A DNA stretch of 64,000 bases from Paenibacillaceae bacterium GAS479 (GCA_900105225.1 LT629764.1:1603501-1667500); one strand, 5' to 3'; numbered from the stretch's first letter, positions 35,059 through 43,733 are shown. Numbers and translations: made by a program. Notes: generated from the letters alone by a model not told the origin.

Positions 35059-35951
35059 CAGTAGGGATTCACCCCGCCTCTGCGGTTGAAGCGGAACACA
35101 ATAATGCTGAACGCCCCAATAATGACGCTGACGATTAGCCCAAGTGCGGACGCGTAGCCGTAGTTGAGCTGTGTGATGCCCTGCTGATAAATGTAAAGAC
35201 TGGAAGTCAGCGTAGCGGTTCCTGGTCCGCCGTTTGTCAGTACGAACATTTCGTCGAAGACGCGGATTGCGCCCATAAGCGAAATTAAAGTGCAGAAGAA
35301 AATATAAGGCCGCAGCAGCGGAACGGTAATATGCCGCACTCGCTGGGTCCAGGAAGCTCCATCCACAATCGCCGCCTCATATAGATCGGACGGGATCGAT
35401 TGCAAACCTGCGAGATACAGCATCATGTAGTAGCCAAGCCCTTTCCATAGCGTAATGAACATAAGCACGTACAGCGCAGTTGCGCTGCTAGTCAGCCAAC
35501 CGATTTTTTCGTTGGTCAAACCAAGCTCGATCAGGATATAGTTCACAACGCCGTTTTGACTGAGCAACCAGTTCCACATTAGCGCGACTGCGACCATCGA
35601 GGTCACAACAGGGATGTAATAGGCGGTTCGAAAAGCCTGAATACCTGGAATCCGGCTGTTCACAAGGATTGCCATCAGAATAGAAAATAGTTGCAGCACA
35701 GGCACAACGATAATATAGAGTACTGAATTTTTAAGGGAGGTCACGAAGCTGTCATCCTTAAAAGCCCTGGTGAAGTTGTCCAGCCCGACATACTTCGTTT
35801 CCCCAAGTACGGAGTAGTTCGTAAGTGCGAGCGGGATGCTGTACACAATAGGAAAAAGCACAAATACCGCGATAACGAGAAGGCCCGGAGCCATAAAGCT
35901 CCAGGCCGGCAGCGCGTCGGAAGCCAGCGTTCTTCTGCGCATGGAATTCAC
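35058..35951 (-). CDS. Carbohydrate ABC transporter permease (MalF-type)
   Basis: A 297-residue CUT1-family permease with about six membrane segments and the EAA loop PSDLYEAAIVDGASWTQRVRHITVPLLRPYI near residue 190. It lies 13 bases after the solute-binding protein gene and overlaps the next permease by one base, forming a tight binding protein-permease-permease operon. Confidence 0.93.
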   Translation of the reverse strand: MNSMRRRTLASDALPAWSFMAPGLLVIAVFVLFPIVYSIPLALTNYSVLGETKYVGLDNFTRAFKDDSFVTSLKNSVLYIIVVPVLQLFSILMAILVNSRIPGIQAFRTAYYIPVVTSMVAVALMWNWLLSQNGVVNYILIELGLTNEKIGWLTSSATALYVLMFITLWKGLGYYMMLYLAGLQSIPSDLYEAAIVDGASWTQRVRHITVPLLRPYIFFCTLISLMGAIRVFDEMFVLTNGGPGTATLTSSLYIYQQGITQLNYGYASALGLIVSVIIGAFSIIVFRFNRRGGVNPY

Positions 35952-35964
35952 CGCCCTTGCAGGG

Positions 35965-37410
35965 TTATTTTGGCGCCAGAGCCTCGTTCACCTTAGCTGC
36001 GGCTGCCGCTACGCCCGCTTTGACGTCACCACCATTGAGAATGATGTTTTGCAGCTCGCGAGCGATAGCCGTATTGACATCGCCTGCAGCAGGTATGCCC
36101 AGGTAATACTCTTGTGCCTTGTCGAGACTTTGTGCGGAAGCGATTTTAGCTTGAGACTCCAGCGTGTTGTCTGATTGCGTGAAAAATGGATCTTCGATGG
36201 ATTTTTTAGTGGATGGCAGCGTGTTGGAATCTTTGGAGAATGCCGTTTGGTTGTCCCCGTTCGTAATAAATGCAGCGAAGTCCGCAGCGGCTTGCTGGTC
36301 CTCGGAGCCTTTTGGCACAACGAGATTCATAGAGTTGGAATAGCGCAGATCGGCTTTGCCGGTCGGCAGCGGGACAGCGATCGTATTGTTGTACACTTCA
36401 GGCGCAGCTGTTTTGATGAAGTTGATAAAAGAAGGGCCCGACAGCTCAAAAGCGACCTGCTCGCTCGCATAATACTCAACCTGCTTCTGGAACTTGGCAT
36501 CGTCCTTGACGATAACCCCTTCTTCGACCAGCTTTTTGAGCTGATCTACAACGGCAATGCCGGCATCGTTATTGAACGCGGCGCTCTTGCGGGCATCATC
36601 TAGAATAGGCACACCTTCGCTTGGCAGCAAATTGGCGCCGAACTGAGTCGCGTAGCCGGAAGCTCCAGTTTTAGCTTTTACTTGGCGGGACCATTCGTAC
36701 AGCTCTTCCTTCGTTTTAGGCGGATTGGCAGGATCGAGGCCGGCTTTTTCCACCAGCTTTTTGTTCATATACAGCACTTGAGTACCCGTGTACCAAGGAA
36801 GCGCATAAGGCTTGCCATCGAACACGGTTGAGTCATAGATTCCTGCAAAATAACTGCTCTTCACCTCATCGCTGATGAGACCGCCTAGATCGGCAAGCGC
36901 ACCTTTCGACGCCAGCTGGCTGGCGAATTCCGTGTTCAGGTTGACAACATCCGGGGCGTCCTTGCCGCCAGCCGTTGCAAGCAGCTTGGTCTGAATGCCT
37001 TCATAAGGATAGTCCTTCCAATCCACCGTGACACCAGGATTGGCAGCCTCGTATTCGGCAATCAGCTTGTTGAAGAAATCATTGAATTTCGGCTGGAGGG
37101 AAATCGTCCAGAATTCCAGCTTGACCTCTTTGGCAGATGGCGCTGGACTGCTTGAGCTTGTGCCTGGGCTGGCTGCCGGGTCGGGAGATGCGGCCCCATT
37201 GTTGGCGCTGTTGCCATTGCTTCCGTTGCCGCAAGCAGCCGACAGAAGCAGGAGCGCTACGAGTGCGCCAGTGGAAGCGAGACGAACGGGATGTAAGGAT
37301 TTCATTTGGCGGATCGGATAAAGTTGATTGGCAGGAAGCATGTCGAGCTTGGAACAATCTGATATCGGGGATGTCAGGTTCAGCCTTTTGCTGCTGGATT
37401 GTTTGACCAT
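35965..37410 (-). CDS. Sugar ABC transporter solute-binding lipoprotein
   Basis: A family-1 extracellular binding protein (VKLEFWTISLQPKFNDFFNKLIAEYEAANPGVTV, then GGKDAPDVVNLNTEFASQLASKGALADLGGLI). The lipobox is LLLLSAACGNGS. The best ribosome-binding site (GAGAGGGTGG) precedes ATG 37410, giving about 35 extra residues before the usual lipoprotein start MKSLHPVRLAS (ATG 37305), which lacks a good site. The long n-region is therefore odd and either start could be used. A Ser/Pro/Ala linker follows the lipid anchor. Confidence 0.9.
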   Translation of the reverse strand: MVKQSSSKRLNLTSPISDCSKLDMLPANQLYPIRQMKSLHPVRLASTGALVALLLLSAACGNGSNGNSANNGAASPDPAASPGTSSSSPAPSAKEVKLEFWTISLQPKFNDFFNKLIAEYEAANPGVTVDWKDYPYEGIQTKLLATAGGKDAPDVVNLNTEFASQLASKGALADLGGLISDEVKSSYFAGIYDSTVFDGKPYALPWYTGTQVLYMNKKLVEKAGLDPANPPKTKEELYEWSRQVKAKTGASGYATQFGANLLPSEGVPILDDARKSAAFNNDAGIAVVDQLKKLVEEGVIVKDDAKFQKQVEYYASEQVAFELSGPSFINFIKTAAPEVYNNTIAVPLPTGKADLRYSNSMNLVVPKGSEDQQAAADFAAFITNGDNQTAFSKDSNTLPSTKKSIEDPFFTQSDNTLESQAKIASAQSLDKAQEYYLGIPAAGDVNTAIARELQNIILNGGDVKAGVAAAAAKVNEALAPK

Positions 37411-37540
37411 TACATGAACCACCCTCTCTTGATTTCTGAGACTTGTTGAACAAGTTCTGAAGAGACCTTAGGAGTGAAAAATCATGCGGCAGATACCAGT
37501 TGTAGGAAGAAGAGTATGGAGATTTCGTTAAGTCACCGCT

Positions 37541-37575
37541 AGTATAGCAAACGCTTCCATGATTGGGAAGCATTT
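37541..37575 (-). promoter_or_regulatory. Promoter with overlapping dyad operator for the sugar ABC operon
   Basis: On the minus strand an extended -10 box (TGCTATACT, -10 at 37546-37541) lies just after a dyad AAATGCTTCC-N7-GGAAGCGTTT (37575-37549, 9 of 10 pairs). No good -35 box is present, so the dyad could bind an activator or a repressor. The AAACGCTTCC arm also looks cre-like with two mismatches. Confidence 0.6.
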
Positions 37576-37606
37576 TTCTCCACATAAATATTTAATTGTG
37601 GAGAAA
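37575..37606. promoter_or_regulatory. Second dyad upstream of the sugar ABC operon
   Basis: TTTCTCCACA and TGTGGAGAAA form a 10-bp inverted repeat around 12 AT bases, directly upstream of the first dyad. Its GAGAAATTTTC edge resembles RpiR/NanR-type sites in general form; this is inference. Confidence 0.5.
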
Positions 37607-37653
37607 TTTTCTTTTATCGAAAATGGATAAACTTGTACTCATAATAACTAACC

Positions 37654-37944
37654 TCAAGCGAAAAAGTTGGCGAAACAACCTACGATAAGCAGACCGAGTC
37701 CCCAATTGGCGGCAGCATGTTTCTGACTCTCATTCGGCTTTTCCGAGCGGCGGAGAACGAAGTGGAACAGCAGATAACCGACCGGAATGGGCAGAAATGC
37801 CAGAGCGAAACCCAGATTTCCTAAAATCGTATAGCCGAGCAGCTTCAAATAGAGGAAATCCTCATACTCCTCCCGCTTGGTAAACAGAATGCCAGCAATG
37901 ATAAATGGAATCGACAAGAAGCCTATTACTAGTAGCGCGAACAT
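37654..37944 (-). CDS. Small two- or three-TMS membrane protein (paralogue family, copy 1)
   Basis: A 96-residue protein with hydrophobic stretches at about 2-20, 35-65 and 80-95. The middle LLGYTILGNLGFALAFLPIPVGYLLFHFVL matches the 41203 protein (LIGYYLLGGFVLFFLLLPIPVGFIIYWFAL), as does the C-terminal AANWGLGLLIV (AAFWGLGVMIV). I do not know the family. A third, broken copy lies 142 bases further on. Confidence 0.75.
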   Translation of the reverse strand: MFALLVIGFLSIPFIIAGILFTKREEYEDFLYLKLLGYTILGNLGFALAFLPIPVGYLLFHFVLRRSEKPNESQKHAAANWGLGLLIVGCFANFFA

Positions 37945-38018
37945 GAACCAAACTCCTTTTCGTGGATATATTGTTAATTATATCAAATTAAACAAAAGAC
38001 AGCCCGATCAAAACGGAA

Positions 38019-38060
38019 CTGCACCCCAATTGTCAGATGCCATCTACAATTGGGGTGCAG
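38019..38060 (-). terminator. Terminator hairpin after the broken small membrane gene
   Basis: A 15-bp perfect stem (CTGCACCCCAATTGT and complement) with an inner GATG/CATC pairing lies 26 bases after the pseudogene stop; CGTTTTG follows on the minus strand. Confidence 0.75.
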
Positions 38061-38085
38061 CTCTCAAAGACCCGGCTGCCTTCTA

Positions 38086-38228
38086 TTAGAAAATGAGGCG
38101 GAGAAACAGTTGAATGAGCTGTAGCCCAACCCCCCATACTGCCGCACTTTCCTTAATCGTGCGGTTAGGCTTAGGTTTACCGTGCAAAGCGAACCAATAG
38201 ATGATGAAGCCGACCGGAATCGGATTCC
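38086..38228 (-). pseudogene. C-terminal fragment of a third small membrane protein copy
   Basis: The minus strand reads PIPVGFIIYWFALHGKPKPN, then RTIKESAAVWGVGLQLIQL and a TAA stop. This is almost identical to residues 50-85 of the 41203 protein. The N-terminal half is absent and there is no start codon, so it is a truncated copy. It lies downstream of nothing recognisable, with its own terminator retained. Confidence 0.85.
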
Positions 38229-38357
38229 AGCGCTTCCATTCACTTTCCTAATTCAGGATTAGTTCTATAGAAAATATCACTAACGTTGCATTCAACATGC
38301 ATGCATATAATTTGTAAGAAGAGAGGAGAATAATGAGTCTAAAGAGGAGGGTGTTTC

Positions 38358-39008
38358 ATGAGCTTGAGAAAAAGTGCGTTGATTATGGCGGGGTTATCGG
38401 CATTGGTTATATTCGGAATTTTAGTAAAGAATCAATCTATGCAAAATGATTTGCCACCCAAAACCACAGCCGATCAAACAGTGAAATCAAACCAAAACTT
38501 AGAAAACAAATCTAATATATTCCAATCCGAAAATAACCAGACTCCGTCCCCCGTAGTGCGGGGCAGAGAGATTGACAAGGCTCTGATCGTGCAGGAGAGA
38601 AAAGCTGAATCCCTTGAACTACAAGTAAAGGAACAAGCCCGCTTGTTGGAGGCAAAACAGAACCAGATCAAACAATTAAACATCGCTCGTAACATAGTTC
38701 AATCCATGCGAAATGATTTGCCACCTAATGCCACAGCCGATACAGCGGTAAAACCAAACCAAAATTTGACGAATGCGCTTATCGCTGCCGGGATCCCTGT
38801 ACAAGAACCAAAAAATAAAGCCGAGCTCGACGCGCTCAACCAGCTTATCGAAAGCAAGATTCAAACGTTGTCCAGCTCGGTGCAAACCGGAAATCTTAAA
38901 ATACAATCCGCTATGAAACAGTGGAATAACGCCGTTAAATATATGAGCGATTTGATGAAAACTAGAAAATCAATCAACGACAGCATTAAACAAAGTCTCA
39001 CTCCTTAA
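38358..39008 (+). CDS. Membrane-anchored coiled-coil protein with internal repeat, function unknown
   Basis: A 216-residue protein with one N-terminal membrane segment (LIMAGLSALVIFGILV), then a soluble part outside the membrane. Residues 75-105 are predicted coiled coil (VQERKAESLELQVKEQARLL). The motif SMQNDLPPKTTADQTVKSNQ (about 27-46) is repeated as SMRNDLPPNATADTAVKPNQ (about 116-135), showing an internal duplication flanking the coiled coil. AGGAGGG precedes the ATG. Its last codons overlap the convergent thyX gene by 11 bases. No family recognised. Confidence 0.75.
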   Translation: MSLRKSALIMAGLSALVIFGILVKNQSMQNDLPPKTTADQTVKSNQNLENKSNIFQSENNQTPSPVVRGREIDKALIVQERKAESLELQVKEQARLLEAKQNQIKQLNIARNIVQSMRNDLPPNATADTAVKPNQNLTNALIAAGIPVQEPKNKAELDALNQLIESKIQTLSSSVQTGNLKIQSAMKQWNNAVKYMSDLMKTRKSINDSIKQSLTP

Positions 39009-39684
39009 GCAGTTCCTCGAGGGAAACAGGGAAGATCGGCTTAACCAGCTCATGGACAGCTTTTGCGTATTGTTGGATTTCGTATTGCGAATCATGGGCA
39101 AGCCTTTGGTTAATAAAATGACAAACCGATTGAAGAGATGCTGTCCAATAGTAGGCCGTGTACATTCCATAAGCGGACGGAATAAGCAAACGCGCCTGTT
39201 CAGGAGCGATATTATTTTCTAATGCCCACTCATAATCCTTTAGCCCTTGCTCGATTTGCCGAAGAAGTCGTTCCGTAGCCTCAAGGCCAATTGATTGTGC
39301 AACCGGCTCCCCGCTGCCCTGCTTGGAGTTCTCTGGCTTGCTTCGCCAATCAACAGGATTCGGAACGTAGTTTTCCACATCAATGGTGATGTATCTTCGA
39401 GAAGCTTCGTTCCAAGCATCCATCGTATGATCGCTTCCAACGACGTACTTCCAATGCTGCCTCGCTACCATAAGAGGAGCATACACTTCGAGTTGAACCG
39501 TAGCATGACGGAAGGGCGACATATGATCTTCCCTGGCAAGAAACTTGATGAGCTTAATATCATTAGAAGTGAGTTCTTTGGACTCTTTTGCGTAGGAAAC
39601 CCTTGCACTATTTACAACGGATAAATCCCCGCCCATATGGTCTACGAGTCTGACATATCCTTTATCTAGCACGTTAATTTTCAT
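38998..39684 (-). CDS. thyX: FAD-dependent thymidylate synthase ThyX
   Basis: A 228-residue ThyX protein (VDHMGGDLSVVNSARVSYAKES, SPFRHATVQLEVYAPLMVARQHWKY). The family motif normally written RHRxxSxNExSxRY appears here in a longer form, RQHWKYVVGSDHTMDAWNEASRRY at residues 75-98, shown here split: RQHWKYVVGS then DHTMDAWNEASRRY. ThyX makes dTMP from dUMP using methylene-tetrahydrofolate and FADH2. A possible promoter TTGATA-19-TATAAC lies upstream. Confidence 0.9.
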   Translation of the reverse strand: MKINVLDKGYVRLVDHMGGDLSVVNSARVSYAKESKELTSNDIKLIKFLAREDHMSPFRHATVQLEVYAPLMVARQHWKYVVGSDHTMDAWNEASRRYITIDVENYVPNPVDWRSKPENSKQGSGEPVAQSIGLEATERLLRQIEQGLKDYEWALENNIAPEQARLLIPSAYGMYTAYYWTASLQSVCHFINQRLAHDSQYEIQQYAKAVHELVKPIFPVSLEELLKE

Positions 39685-39853
39685 TTAAACATCCCTCTCC
39701 ACTTGTTATATCCTTCCAAATCACTATGCTATCAAATAATAGAGGGTTCGAATAGATATATAAAGGCAGTCCAAGGGTAAGATATCCCATAGCGGCCGGC
39801 TCATTTTTCACTTATGCTACGCTTAATGCGTGTTTTTCAGGAGGAAGCTTTAT

Positions 39854-40372
39854 ATGAAACGAATCCGGCTTATTTTAATGGCCATCCTGGCGTTATTCGC
39901 CATTTATGTGTACATGGATTGGGAGATGATCAAGCTTAAGAGTGGCTTGACGGAACCGACTTTTATTAGCTATGAGCAATACGGCGAAAAGCAAATCAAG
40001 ATTCCTGTGCCTCAGCGTAGCTTTGAACAGGTGAACGTGACCATCAGCGACCTGTACTACATGCCAAAGTCGCATCAAATTACCTTAGCCCTCTGGTTCC
40101 CAAGGTGGGCGCATCGAGGCGACGATATTCCTAATCGGATTTTCGACATCAAGTTTGAGGATTCCCAGGGTCGAGTATATGAAAATTCCTGGTATGCTCA
40201 GACAAAAGAAGGGGTCCTGGATGTCGCCTATTATCGAGCGACCGACGATATCGACCTGACTGGAGTCACCAAGCTCAAGATGACTATCACATCCGTGAAA
40301 CAGGTGGACGATACGGTTACCCCGCTTAAAAGTGAAGAAATAATGATCGATATTCCTGCGGTATTGAATTAA
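39854..40372 (+). CDS. Membrane-anchored protein of unknown function
   Basis: A 172-residue protein with an N-terminal membrane anchor (IRLILMAILALFAIYVYM) and an extracellular beta-rich domain (QVNVTISDLYYMPKSHQITLALWFPRWAH, IFDIKFEDSQGRVYENSW, KLKMTITSVKQVDDTVTPLK). It resembles immunoglobulin-like secreted domains, but I recognise no named family. ATG 39854 has AGGAGGAAG at a good distance; the frame open to 39830 lacks such a site. Confidence 0.78.
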   Translation: MKRIRLILMAILALFAIYVYMDWEMIKLKSGLTEPTFISYEQYGEKQIKIPVPQRSFEQVNVTISDLYYMPKSHQITLALWFPRWAHRGDDIPNRIFDIKFEDSQGRVYENSWYAQTKEGVLDVAYYRATDDIDLTGVTKLKMTITSVKQVDDTVTPLKSEEIMIDIPAVLN

Positions 40373-40404
40373 TGATCATTTGGTTTTCAGATTAACATGC
40401 AAGA

Positions 40405-40442
40405 AAGAGTGCTTCGGAGGTGGTATCCTCTCCAGCACTCTT
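40405..40442 (+). terminator. Hairpin after the 39854 gene
   Basis: AAGAGTGCT pairs with AGCACTCTT, and GGAG with CTCC inside. The following T-run is short (CTTCC), so termination strength is uncertain. Confidence 0.6.
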
Positions 40443-40542
40443 CCTATGTAAATTTAAGACGACTTTGACAGGCCGTCTGGATTATTATTTTTCTAATTCA
40501 TAAGAAGCCCATTCCCCATTTTGTTAAACATACAAAGTTCCT

Positions 40543-40935
40543 TCATTCCACCATCCGATGAGAGATGGCTTGCAAATTGTCAAAAACATCTTGAAAGACC
40601 GTCGTATCCTTAAATCGTGTCCGTCGGTTCCAGCTAATCGTCGTATGATCGGTGACACGGTCAGTCAGGCCGAGACCAAGAAACCAGCGGTAGGCCAGAT
40701 TAGTCTGAATCTCTTTCTCCAGCTGGTGCTCGGAGCGAATTCCGTAGATATATCTTAAACAGGACAATTGGATCGACGGCTGGTCTGCCGTTGTTTACGC
40801 AGTATAGCGGACGTGCTTTGGCTCGATGCAGGAGAAATCAATATAGGTATCGATCTTGCGGAGCATGTGGTCAACGGAACCAAGTGCTTCAACCACAATC
40901 TCCGCCCATTTGGTCGGGCTATACAGCGATGTCAT
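40543..40935 (-). pseudogene. IS1182-family transposase remnant
   Basis: Pieces of a transposase N-terminus appear in three frames: DHMLRKIDTYIDFSCIEP (from ATG 40935), then ARPLYCVNNGRPAVDPIVLFK, then LRYIYGIRSEHQLEKEIQ and NLAYRWFLGLGLTDRVTDHT. The order fits IS1182-type transposases, with two frameshifts and loss of the C-terminal two thirds after FQDVFDNLQAISHRMVE. No terminal inverted repeats were identified. Confidence 0.85.
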
Positions 40936-40953
40936 TAGTATTGATATTGTCCT

Positions 40954-41032
40954 GCACAATTTGTATGATTTTTCACTCAAAGTGCATTCGGTCCGTGCTG
41001 ATTTTCTGGATTTTATACGATAAATCGTACAA
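40954..41032 (+). repeat. 79-bp dispersed repeat, copy A
   Basis: Starts GCACAATTTGTATGATTTTT and ends with the palindrome TTATACGAT-AA-ATCGTACAA. It aligns along its full length with 53750-53828 (reverse strand) with 11 differences by hand, and has the same length. Confidence 0.85.
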
Positions 41033-41062
41033 ATTGGATGGGCATAGCCGACGAAAGCTCGG

Positions 41063-41136
41063 TTTTGTATGTTTTATCACACAAAGTGTTGAAAAGCGGC
41101 GGCTCCAAACCGTTTTTTGTACGATAAATCGTACAA
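41063..41136 (+). repeat. Dispersed repeat, diverged copy B
   Basis: Contains TTTTGTATGTTTTATCACAC followed by AAAGTGTT and ends with the perfect palindrome TTGTACGATAAATCGTACAA. The middle is more diverged than in copies A and C. It is 31 bases from copy A in the same orientation. Confidence 0.7.
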
Positions 41137-41202
41137 AAAACGTTTCGTTGGCCCACGGAAGCCAGGCCCGTCGGATAAAAAAAGATAGCCCGGAAAGGGC
41201 CG

Positions 41203-41493
41203 TTAAAATAAAAATCCGAGCGCCACATGCACGATCATAACGCCCAGCCCCCAAAAAGCCGCACTCTCCTTGACTGCGCGATTTCCCTTCGACTTGCCGT
41301 GCAATGCGAACCAATAGATGATAAAGCCGACCGGTATAGGAAGCAGCAGGAAAAACAGGACAAAGCCGCCGAGGAGGTAGTATCCGATGAGCTTGAGAAA
41401 CAGCAGTTCCTCCGGCTCTCGCTGTGCATACAGGTAAATCAGAATGACAAGGGAGACCAGTATCCAGATAAACGAAAGCCCCGCGCCGATCAT
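41203..41493 (-). CDS. Small membrane protein (paralogue family, copy 2)
   Basis: A 96-residue protein with hydrophobic segments at about 5-22, 35-63 and 80-96. It shares LLPIPVGFIIYWFALHGKSKGN with the pseudogene at 38086 and the overall pattern with the 37654 protein. A short hairpin (41188-41200, GCCC/GGGC) followed by seven T on the minus strand is its likely terminator. Function unknown. Confidence 0.75.
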   Translation of the reverse strand: MIGAGLSFIWILVSLVILIYLYAQREPEELLFLKLIGYYLLGGFVLFFLLLPIPVGFIIYWFALHGKSKGNRAVKESAAFWGLGVMIVHVALGFLF

Positions 41494-41567
41494 CGCATCC
41501 CCCTCCAGCTATCCGCTTCTAGTTCAGTTTATGGCGCAAATAGAGCTTCCATTACGTTTCACGCAAA

Positions 41568-41590
41568 AAGGACAGCCCGCGGCTGTCCTT
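41568..41590 (-). terminator. Terminator of the 41639 gene
   Basis: A 10-bp perfect stem AAGGACAGCC/GGCTGTCCTT with a 3-base loop is followed on the minus strand by TTTTTGCG, 49 bases after the stop. Confidence 0.9.
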
Positions 41591-41638
41591 GGCTGGCGGC
41601 GCGAGCAAACTGCACTTTGCCCGATTCTCGTTATTTTA

Positions 41639-42106
41639 TCAGGCATTTATAACTTCCAGCTTCACTCTGCCCGATATCTCTCTTGCTTTAATTGGACCCC
41701 TTGTGGAAATATTAGTTATATAAGGATTATACCAATTAAAAAACTCGCTTCTGTTTTCAAGCGTAAATGACAAATAAGTTGCTCTCGGCGTAAAGTAGAC
41801 AACGGAGGCGCTTGTCGTTTCTAGCGGTATTACTTGGAGCTCAAAATGATGCGTCCCTCCGGGAGCCAGCGACAAATTCCGCGGGTAGTCAAGCCTATCC
41901 GTATCCGTAACCAAGGAGATTCCTAATCTAATGCTGCTGTTATTCACAACATCAAATCCTTGAGTCAGCCTAATACCAACTCCTCCGTCTCCAGGACCAC
42001 TCGAACCGGGAGTGAAGCAGCCAATAGCGATCATTAATAAAATAAATAGAATCAAGATGATGCTAACGGGAGAAGCTGGCTTATTTTCAAAACGTTTATG
42101 GCTCAC
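41639..42106 (-). CDS. YjcZ-like membrane segment with C-terminal beta domain (family member 1)
   Basis: About 155 residues starting at GTG 42106, which has AGGGGG 8 bases upstream; the frame is open to 42136 but that ATG lacks a site. A hydrophobic segment SIILILFILLMIAIGCF resembles YjcZ-type sporulation microproteins. The C-terminal domain (GFDVVNNSSIRLGISLV, GGTHHFELQVIP, SGRVKLEVINA) shares its layout with the proteins at 59248 and 59818. Function unknown; spore-surface location is a guess. Confidence 0.75.
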   Translation of the reverse strand: MSHKRFENKPASPVSIILILFILLMIAIGCFTPGSSGPGDGGVGIRLTQGFDVVNNSSIRLGISLVTDTDRLDYPRNLSLAPGGTHHFELQVIPLETTSASVVYFTPRATYLSFTLENRSEFFNWYNPYITNISTRGPIKAREISGRVKLEVINA

Positions 42107-42237
42107 TTTATACGCCCCCTCTCTCCATAATTCCAAATAGAATATTATATAATATATTCCATTCTAGGTAGATCCGTCATAGACACTCACTGTTACTGCA
42201 TAAAAAAAACCTTCTGGTTAGAAATAAAAATACGCCC

Positions 42238-42263
42238 CAACTCCACTCATTTGAGCGGAGTTG
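42238..42263 (-). terminator. Terminator of the fucosidase operon
   Basis: CAACTCCRCTCA arms (CAACTCC/GGAGTTG plus CTCA/TGAG) form a hairpin 26 bases after the fucosidase stop; GGGGCGTATTTTTATTTC follows on the minus strand. Confidence 0.7.
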
Positions 42264-42288
42264 AAGCATCCTTTATTTTTGAAAATTT

Positions 42289-43698
42289 TTATTTTTTTAA
42301 CATTTTAAATACATGCGCGATTGGCGCGGATTCTATTATGGTCGCTTGCGGCAATTGAACGGTGATACCGCCAGCCTCGCTTGTCCACTCCAGCTGGCCT
42401 TCCATGCCTAACAACTCAACCGCTGCTACATCGCCTTCATACGGAATAAATACGCTCTCCGAAACCCTAGTGTCCGCCGAAGGATAAAGATGTGTGCAAT
42501 AAACCGCGTCCCCTTTTTGCGTGAAGGCATTGTTGTCCGTATAATAAGGCGCGCAAATCCGCGTGCCGTACACAGCCTCGCCGTGAACTCCCATCCAAGC
42601 GCCAAGCTCCTTCATCCGCTTGATTGCGCCTTGCGGCAGCCGGCCGTCAGGCTGCGGAGCAACGTTAAGCGCCAGATTGCCGCCTTTAGCAACGACCTCC
42701 ATCAAAATTTTAACGATCTGGCGTGTCGGCTTGTAATCATCCTCGTAGCGGAAGGAGAAGGAGGTTCCCATCGTAATATTGCTTTCCCATGGAATATTCA
42801 TCGCTTCTGCCGGAATGGTTTGCTCTGGCGTAACATAGTTTTCATACGGCCCACCTACGGTGCGATCCGCTGAAAGAAGCCACGGCTGATGCTCGCGGGC
42901 TTTCTCGACGATCTCGCCAAGGCGGATGTCCTGCCCGTCCCGCGCCGGTCGAACCCAGCCGGCATCCAGCCAAAGAACGTCGATACGGCCATAGTCCGTC
43001 AACAGCTCCTTAATTTGCTCCTGCGTAAACTGAACGAATTTCTCCCACAGCTCAGGATGCTGGCGCGGATCGTATGTAGGTCCGCGTCTCGTATTCGTCA
43101 GGCTGCGCTCCATATCTGGCGCCCAGTAATAAGGCGTATGCCAGTCCGCTTTGGAGAAATAAGCCGCGATAGCCATACCCTTCGCACGGAACGCATCAAA
43201 TACGTGACGGCATACATCCGCCCGTTTGTTCGTGTGGAAAGGCGTCCCCTCATCCGTAATCCGGTAGTCGGTCGTTTTGGTATCCCACATGCAGAAGCCG
43301 TCATGATGCTTGGTTGTAAAAATCAAATATTTAAAACCGCCCTCTTGGGCCAAGTCCGCCCAGAGCTCAGGCTGAAAACGGATCGGGTTAAACGTTTTGT
43401 TCAGTCCAAAATATTGGCGCTTGAACTCTTCCCCGTCTTCCTCCCAATCAATGCCCGTACGAGACCAATCCTGATCTTCATCGCTGAGCGCCCAAGACTC
43501 TACAACGCCGATCTGTGAGTAAGGTCCCCAGTGCATCATCAGCCCAAGCTTTTGATCCTTGAACCATTCCAAACGCTCCAGCGTCGTCTCGTTATCCGGG
43601 CGTACCCATTCACGTTCGCTGCTGTAATTATGCACACCTTCGTGCAGCACTTGTTCTTCTCCGTCTTCTTGCAGATTATCCAAAGTTACATCGCTCAT
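42289..43698 (-). CDS. Alpha-L-fucosidase (GH29)
   Basis: A 469-residue glycoside hydrolase without signal peptide, so cytoplasmic. GH29 motifs: WFKDQKLGLMMHWGPYSQIG, GFKYLIFTTKHHDGFCMWDT, RIDVLWLDAGWVRP (with the probable nucleophile Asp) and VVAKGGNLALNVAPQPDG. The N-terminal 30 residues are acidic and extra. AGGAGG lies 10 bases before the ATG. It is the last gene of an ABC transporter operon, so it probably splits imported fucosylated oligosaccharides. Confidence 0.9.
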   Translation of the reverse strand: MSDVTLDNLQEDGEEQVLHEGVHNYSSEREWVRPDNETTLERLEWFKDQKLGLMMHWGPYSQIGVVESWALSDEDQDWSRTGIDWEEDGEEFKRQYFGLNKTFNPIRFQPELWADLAQEGGFKYLIFTTKHHDGFCMWDTKTTDYRITDEGTPFHTNKRADVCRHVFDAFRAKGMAIAAYFSKADWHTPYYWAPDMERSLTNTRRGPTYDPRQHPELWEKFVQFTQEQIKELLTDYGRIDVLWLDAGWVRPARDGQDIRLGEIVEKAREHQPWLLSADRTVGGPYENYVTPEQTIPAEAMNIPWESNITMGTSFSFRYEDDYKPTRQIVKILMEVVAKGGNLALNVAPQPDGRLPQGAIKRMKELGAWMGVHGEAVYGTRICAPYYTDNNAFTQKGDAVYCTHLYPSADTRVSESVFIPYEGDVAAVELLGMEGQLEWTSEAGGITVQLPQATIIESAPIAHVFKMLKK

Positions 43699-43733
43699 CG
43701 TTATAGGGCCTCCTAAAAACAGTTATAAATGAG

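Noticed and set aside
37471-37486. Further copy of the 79-bp repeat
   Set aside because: Only GTGAAAAATCAT matches; the palindromic end is missing, so it is likely chance.
40973-41314. 113-codon minus-strand frame across the repeat copies
   Set aside because: It is made of repeat copies A and B and overlaps the small membrane gene; no start signal or family resemblance.
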